Source: Eutreptiella sp. 'Long Island Sound 2002' (Eukaryota; Euglenozoa; Euglenophyceae; Eutreptiales; Eutreptiaceae). From it: a stretch of DNA of 64,000 nucleotides. Each line of letters opens with the position of its first letter. Position 1 is the first letter of the stretch. Shown here piece after piece: positions 60,984 to 64,000 of the stretch. Location of the stretch: positions 36,478,974 to 36,542,973 of the forward strand of contig OZ038390.1 in NCBI GenBank assembly GCA_964036045.1, given 5' to 3'. The position numbers and the translations under genes are program-made. The notes below the pieces were generated by a model, which made no database searches, was not told where the DNA came from, and worked only from the letters and a program-made list of their open reading frames with translations.

Positions 60984-61269
60984 GGGGGAATGTTTGCCCG
61001 GCGCGCGCCCGGCGCACTACTTTTAGACTATGTTCTCCCCGAAGAGCCCCCAAGCACACCCCTTGGAAACGCCCTTAGAATTAGGTGACCCAAACTGCCC
61101 CAGCTCAAGAAAGTTGCAAACTGGGGTACACAGTACCACTCTCGCTCCTTTAAGGGCGATCTGGGTCAACCCCTTAGCAAGTTGGGAGAATGGGGGGTTA
61201 GGATAGCACAACCGCATCGATCTCCAGTAGAAGCGACAGGCGTTATTGAGGTATCGCGAACAGTAGAGC

Positions 61270-61645
61270 TGCATCATAACATTGGTCCCACAAGTGTGGG
61301 TGTCAAAACATTCAGTACAATAGTGCTCCTTACACTCATCACAAACTGCGACGGTGGAGTGTTTTGGCAACAACACACACACTTCTGCCTCATCCTCTGC
61401 CTCATCTTGCGTGCCACAACCGAGCAAACAGCTGCTCAATGCGTGCCCTATACCACCCGTGCACGTCATTGCAACATTGTTGGCGGGCTGTCAAAGTGCC
61501 ATTCTTTCTTCCAATGAATGGCACAATGACATGAATCCGGCCCTTATTAAGCACCATCATGGCCCCCAACTTCGAAATCAAAGAAATCACCTCGGGTATG
61601 AGAAGGTCCATACCCATCCCAAATCAAAACATCTGCTGATGTCCC
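61270..61645 (-). pseudogene. DDE transposase fragment with zinc-binding motif, copy 2
   Basis: Minus-strand frames give IHVIVPFIGRKNGTLTARQQ and YRARIEQLFARLW (with the expected third catalytic Glu), then, after a frame change, CDECKEHYCTECFDTHTCG (about 61280-61350). Compared with copy 1, sequence between RLW and the Cys cluster has been replaced by an acidic stretch (DEAEDEAE). The first catalytic Asp segment (VAVDML) lies beyond the nested insertion, at about 62350-62385. Not a functional gene. Confidence 0.7.
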
Positions 61646-61668
61646 GGGGGCCAAGGGGCAAATCCATA

Positions 61669-62339
61669 TTCCTTTGGCTACCATACGCGAATATTTTCAC
61701 AACCGGTCCACCGGTCTTCGTTAACTCACCGTTTCGACTAGGCAAAATCACCAACTGTTCAGTTGAGACCGTTTCGCGCCACTTTAGCTTTCTGTAGCGA
61801 ACCGGTTGGTTCGGGGAGACCGGTCGGACCGGTCCGACCGGTCTTTGCAAACTGAACGGACCGGACCATTTTAGCACACTTTAGCACACTTTGGAGCACT
61901 TGGTGATGCGTGTGTAGTGTGTGTGTCCGCATGTGTGTGTTGTGTGTGTGCGTGTGCTGTGTTGTGCGTGTTCACACCTTTGGTGGTTTCAACCGAACGG
62001 ACCGGTACACTTCGTGACACTTCGTTCAGGGACCGGTCGGACCGGTCTTTGCAAACTGTCGTAAACCGTTCGGACCGGTCCATCGGTGCATCCAAGTGTA
62101 ACAAAGTGATCCAAAGTGTACCGAAGTGGTCCGGTCCGTTCGGTTTGCAAAGACCGGTCCCACCGGTCTCTGAAACTGGTCTTACTGTTTTTCTCTAAAA
62201 TACTATTGAGTCTAAGAAAACCACCAAAACCATCATTTCCGCCACGTTCAAAAACCCTTGACCCAATCCTTTGCCAGAAAGTGATAATTTTCCCCACAAG
62301 ACCAGACCGGTCCTCCGTCCGGTCTGGTAGCCAAAGGAA
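61669..62339. mobile_element. 671-bp MITE with TA target duplication, nested in the transposon
   Basis: Perfect 15-bp terminal inverted repeats TTCCTTTGGCTACCA are flanked by TA (61667-61668 and 62340-62341). The uninterrupted site survives in copy 1 (CCATATAATGTTGC near 14214-14227), which confirms the insertion. The interior has many ACCGGTC motifs in both orientations, so the ends can fold back on each other, and a TG-rich stretch at 61915-61975. A TA duplication fits a Tc1/mariner-type mobiliser; this is inference. Confidence 0.88.
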
Positions 62340-62439
62340 TATAATGTTGCCCAACATATCAACGGCAACAGTCCACCGGTAGGGCACGGGTCACAAAAGA
62401 TGCCCGGCGCGCGCCCGGCGCGCTAACGTTCCCCCAATA

Positions 62440-64000
62440 TCAGATACCAGGACAATACATTCAGCAGGCAGCACGCCCACTGAAAGTGGTCCTCCTTGCC
62501 CCGTTGAAGGTACCCTCCTCCCGCCCTTGCACAAACAGCAGCAACAGCAAAAGTGTCCAAACGACACGAGGTTGTCGTTGAGACACATGCTCAGGATTTT
62601 GTGCCCAAAATGTGGGGTTCAGGGATTGGTGCATTGCACCACAGCCCTTCAGCCAGCCCTAGTGTACAACAAAGCAAACAAATGCCAACCCCAGCTGCAG
62701 CAAAACCAAGCCAGATCACAGCTAATTCAATCCCTAGTTGTTTTTTTTTGCTGAGACCAAGATGAGCTGGCGTAGCCTGCTCACTTTACAGTACTCGAGA
62801 TAACGTCTCGGAATCAAGGTTCAGAGCTGACCAGTGCTACGATGATCCCACAGTGGCTGTGGTCGCGGACCTGACACGTAGTGAGGATTAGCCGATGGGC
62901 GTGGCAGTTTCCCACTGCATAACCTGGTTTCAGACACAGCTAATTCAATCCCTGGTTTACGGGGAATCGCAGGATCGATGGTTCCAAAAGGTGCAGAAGC
63001 AACATGCTGTTTGGACAACGCGCTACAGGGCAGGAGCAGCATGGCCACCGCAGGTGATCATGGCTCACGTAAGCAGTCAAGTGTGGCCACCGAGGGCAGT
63101 CGTCATGGCCTGCAAAGATGCTGCCAATGACGCAATGGAAGTGAAATGGGTCCCAAAAAGTGTGGAAGCCGCACCTCGAGACGTTAGGACGGACCGCAGG
63201 TTTGCACAGGAAATGCGCTGAATCCGCTTTCCGAAGGGGAACTGGGATCTATGGACCGTTGTGAGGCAGAAGTGGGGAACTTGCATCAGAGCTGGTAGCA
63301 GATTACAGGCACTCGCCACAGGATGTGTCACAGGATCATCGCTGTTGCATTTCCAGAGCCAACGGAGGAGGGCCTTCGATTGATCTGAATGATTCTGCCA
63401 GAACAAGTGCACTGGCATCACCTTCGTCGCAACACCAGTGACCCCAGTTTTAGCTTAGAAAAAGCATGGCATGCACGTCGAGAAGTCTGTTTATGTGCCG
63501 TCGTTCAAGTGAAATGAATGAATGGCCGTTGGATTACGAATTGTGCCAGCCATACTTTCATGCGGGTGCTGCCTCTTATGCTTCTTATGGTCACGTGATG
63601 CAAAATAAAACACGCCAAAATTTAATCTGCATCAGCCCCGTGGCCTGTAGAACCAGTTCTCCGTTCAGACCCATTTACAGAAACAGGCAGCATTGCTCGA
63701 GTTGGGACACTGCTTGGCATTGAGGAACGCCAATTGATCAAGCACGCCCTATTGCCTCGAGTTGCACTGGGGCGAGGGACAGAGAGGTAATGTGGATGGG
63801 CTGCTTTCAGAACCCCGTTTCGGCATGTGCCTCTGAAGCGGCGGTGGTGGTGGTGAAGGGGGGGGGGGGGCATAAGGGCTGAGTGAGTTTGCCTGTTGGT
63901 ACTTGCGGTTGTACGTACTTGTTCACCTGTTGAGGACAGAATCCTCCATGCAAGGATAGGTGATGGTGATGGTGGCGGTGGGGGAGGGGGGTGCAAAAAG
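62440..64000. other. Right-hand interval, no supported gene
   Basis: Open frames such as 62895-63221 (plus, 108 codons) and 63077-63421 (minus, 114 codons) overlap and show no family resemblance. A 21-base direct repeat (CAGCTAATTCAATCCCT plus RGTT) occurs near 62718 and 62937. Poly-G runs occur near 63858 and at the right edge. Confidence 0.4.

Larger units (their letters stand above)
60984..62435 (-). mobile_element. PIF/Harbinger-like DNA transposon, copy 2, complete ends
   Basis: Left end GGGGGAATGTTTGC and right end AACGTTCCCCC are inverted repeats, each backed by a GGCGCGCGCCCGGCGC-type stretch. Both ends are flanked by AAT (60981-60983 and 62436-62438), a 3-bp target duplication as expected for Harbinger-type elements. 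The element is 1,452 bp including a nested 671-bp insertion, so about 780 bp originally. It carries only fragments of the transposase and is non-autonomous. Confidence 0.8.

Noticed and set aside
62895-63421. Overlapping plus (108-codon) and minus (114-codon) frames as genes
   Set aside because: Neither shows domain features, hydrophobic pattern or splice context favouring one strand.

Overview
The window is nuclear DNA of a eukaryote, probably a unicellular alga or another protist. The evidence is GT-AG introns in a clearly recognisable membrane transporter gene, tRNA-derived and DNA-transposon repeats, and a long satellite array. I cannot name the species from the sequence alone. Protein-coding content is sparse; most of the 64 kb is repetitive.

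Layout. (1) 1-1859, minus strand: a GC-rich open frame of at least 619 codons for a coiled-coil protein that runs off the left edge, with nine 36-bp in-frame repeats near its N-terminus. (2) 1860-3400: nothing recognisable. (3) 3400-9650: a field of degenerate ~195-bp repeat units, each with a long poly-C (or poly-G) tract at a fixed place. A GC-rich ~1.5-kb block interrupts one poly-C tract, and a ~1.1-kb segment is present twice. (4) 9650-13590: low-information sequence with solitary satellite-like monomers and minus-strand fragments of an unrecognised protein family. (5) 13593-14460: a decayed PIF/Harbinger-like DDE transposon. (6) 14694-33393: three head-to-tail copies (6.5, 6.6 and a truncated 5.6 kb) of one unit. 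Each carries a five-exon minus-strand gene for a 586-residue BT1 (folate-biopterin transporter) family protein. I worked out exon boundaries for all three; all introns are phase 0. (7) 33400-57250: about 24 kb of an 85-bp satellite with nested higher-order duplications (682, 845, 850 and ~3,459 bp). (8) 57110-59950: the satellite grades into a ~1.05-kb tandem duplication containing a tRNA-derived sequence, then into a related ~105-bp repeat family with an inverted block. (9) 60984-62435: a second copy of the transposon of region 5, with terminal inverted repeats, a 3-bp target duplication and a nested 671-bp MITE with a TA duplication. (10) 62440-64000: no gene I can support.

The only well-supported functional genes are the coiled-coil gene and the three transporter copies. 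The transporter cluster sits between solitary satellite monomers on its left and the main array on its right, and its third copy is cut by the array. This suggests that gene amplification and satellite expansion occurred in the same unstable region. The long open frames across the satellite arise because the 85-bp monomer has no stop codon in any forward frame; they should not be read as genes.
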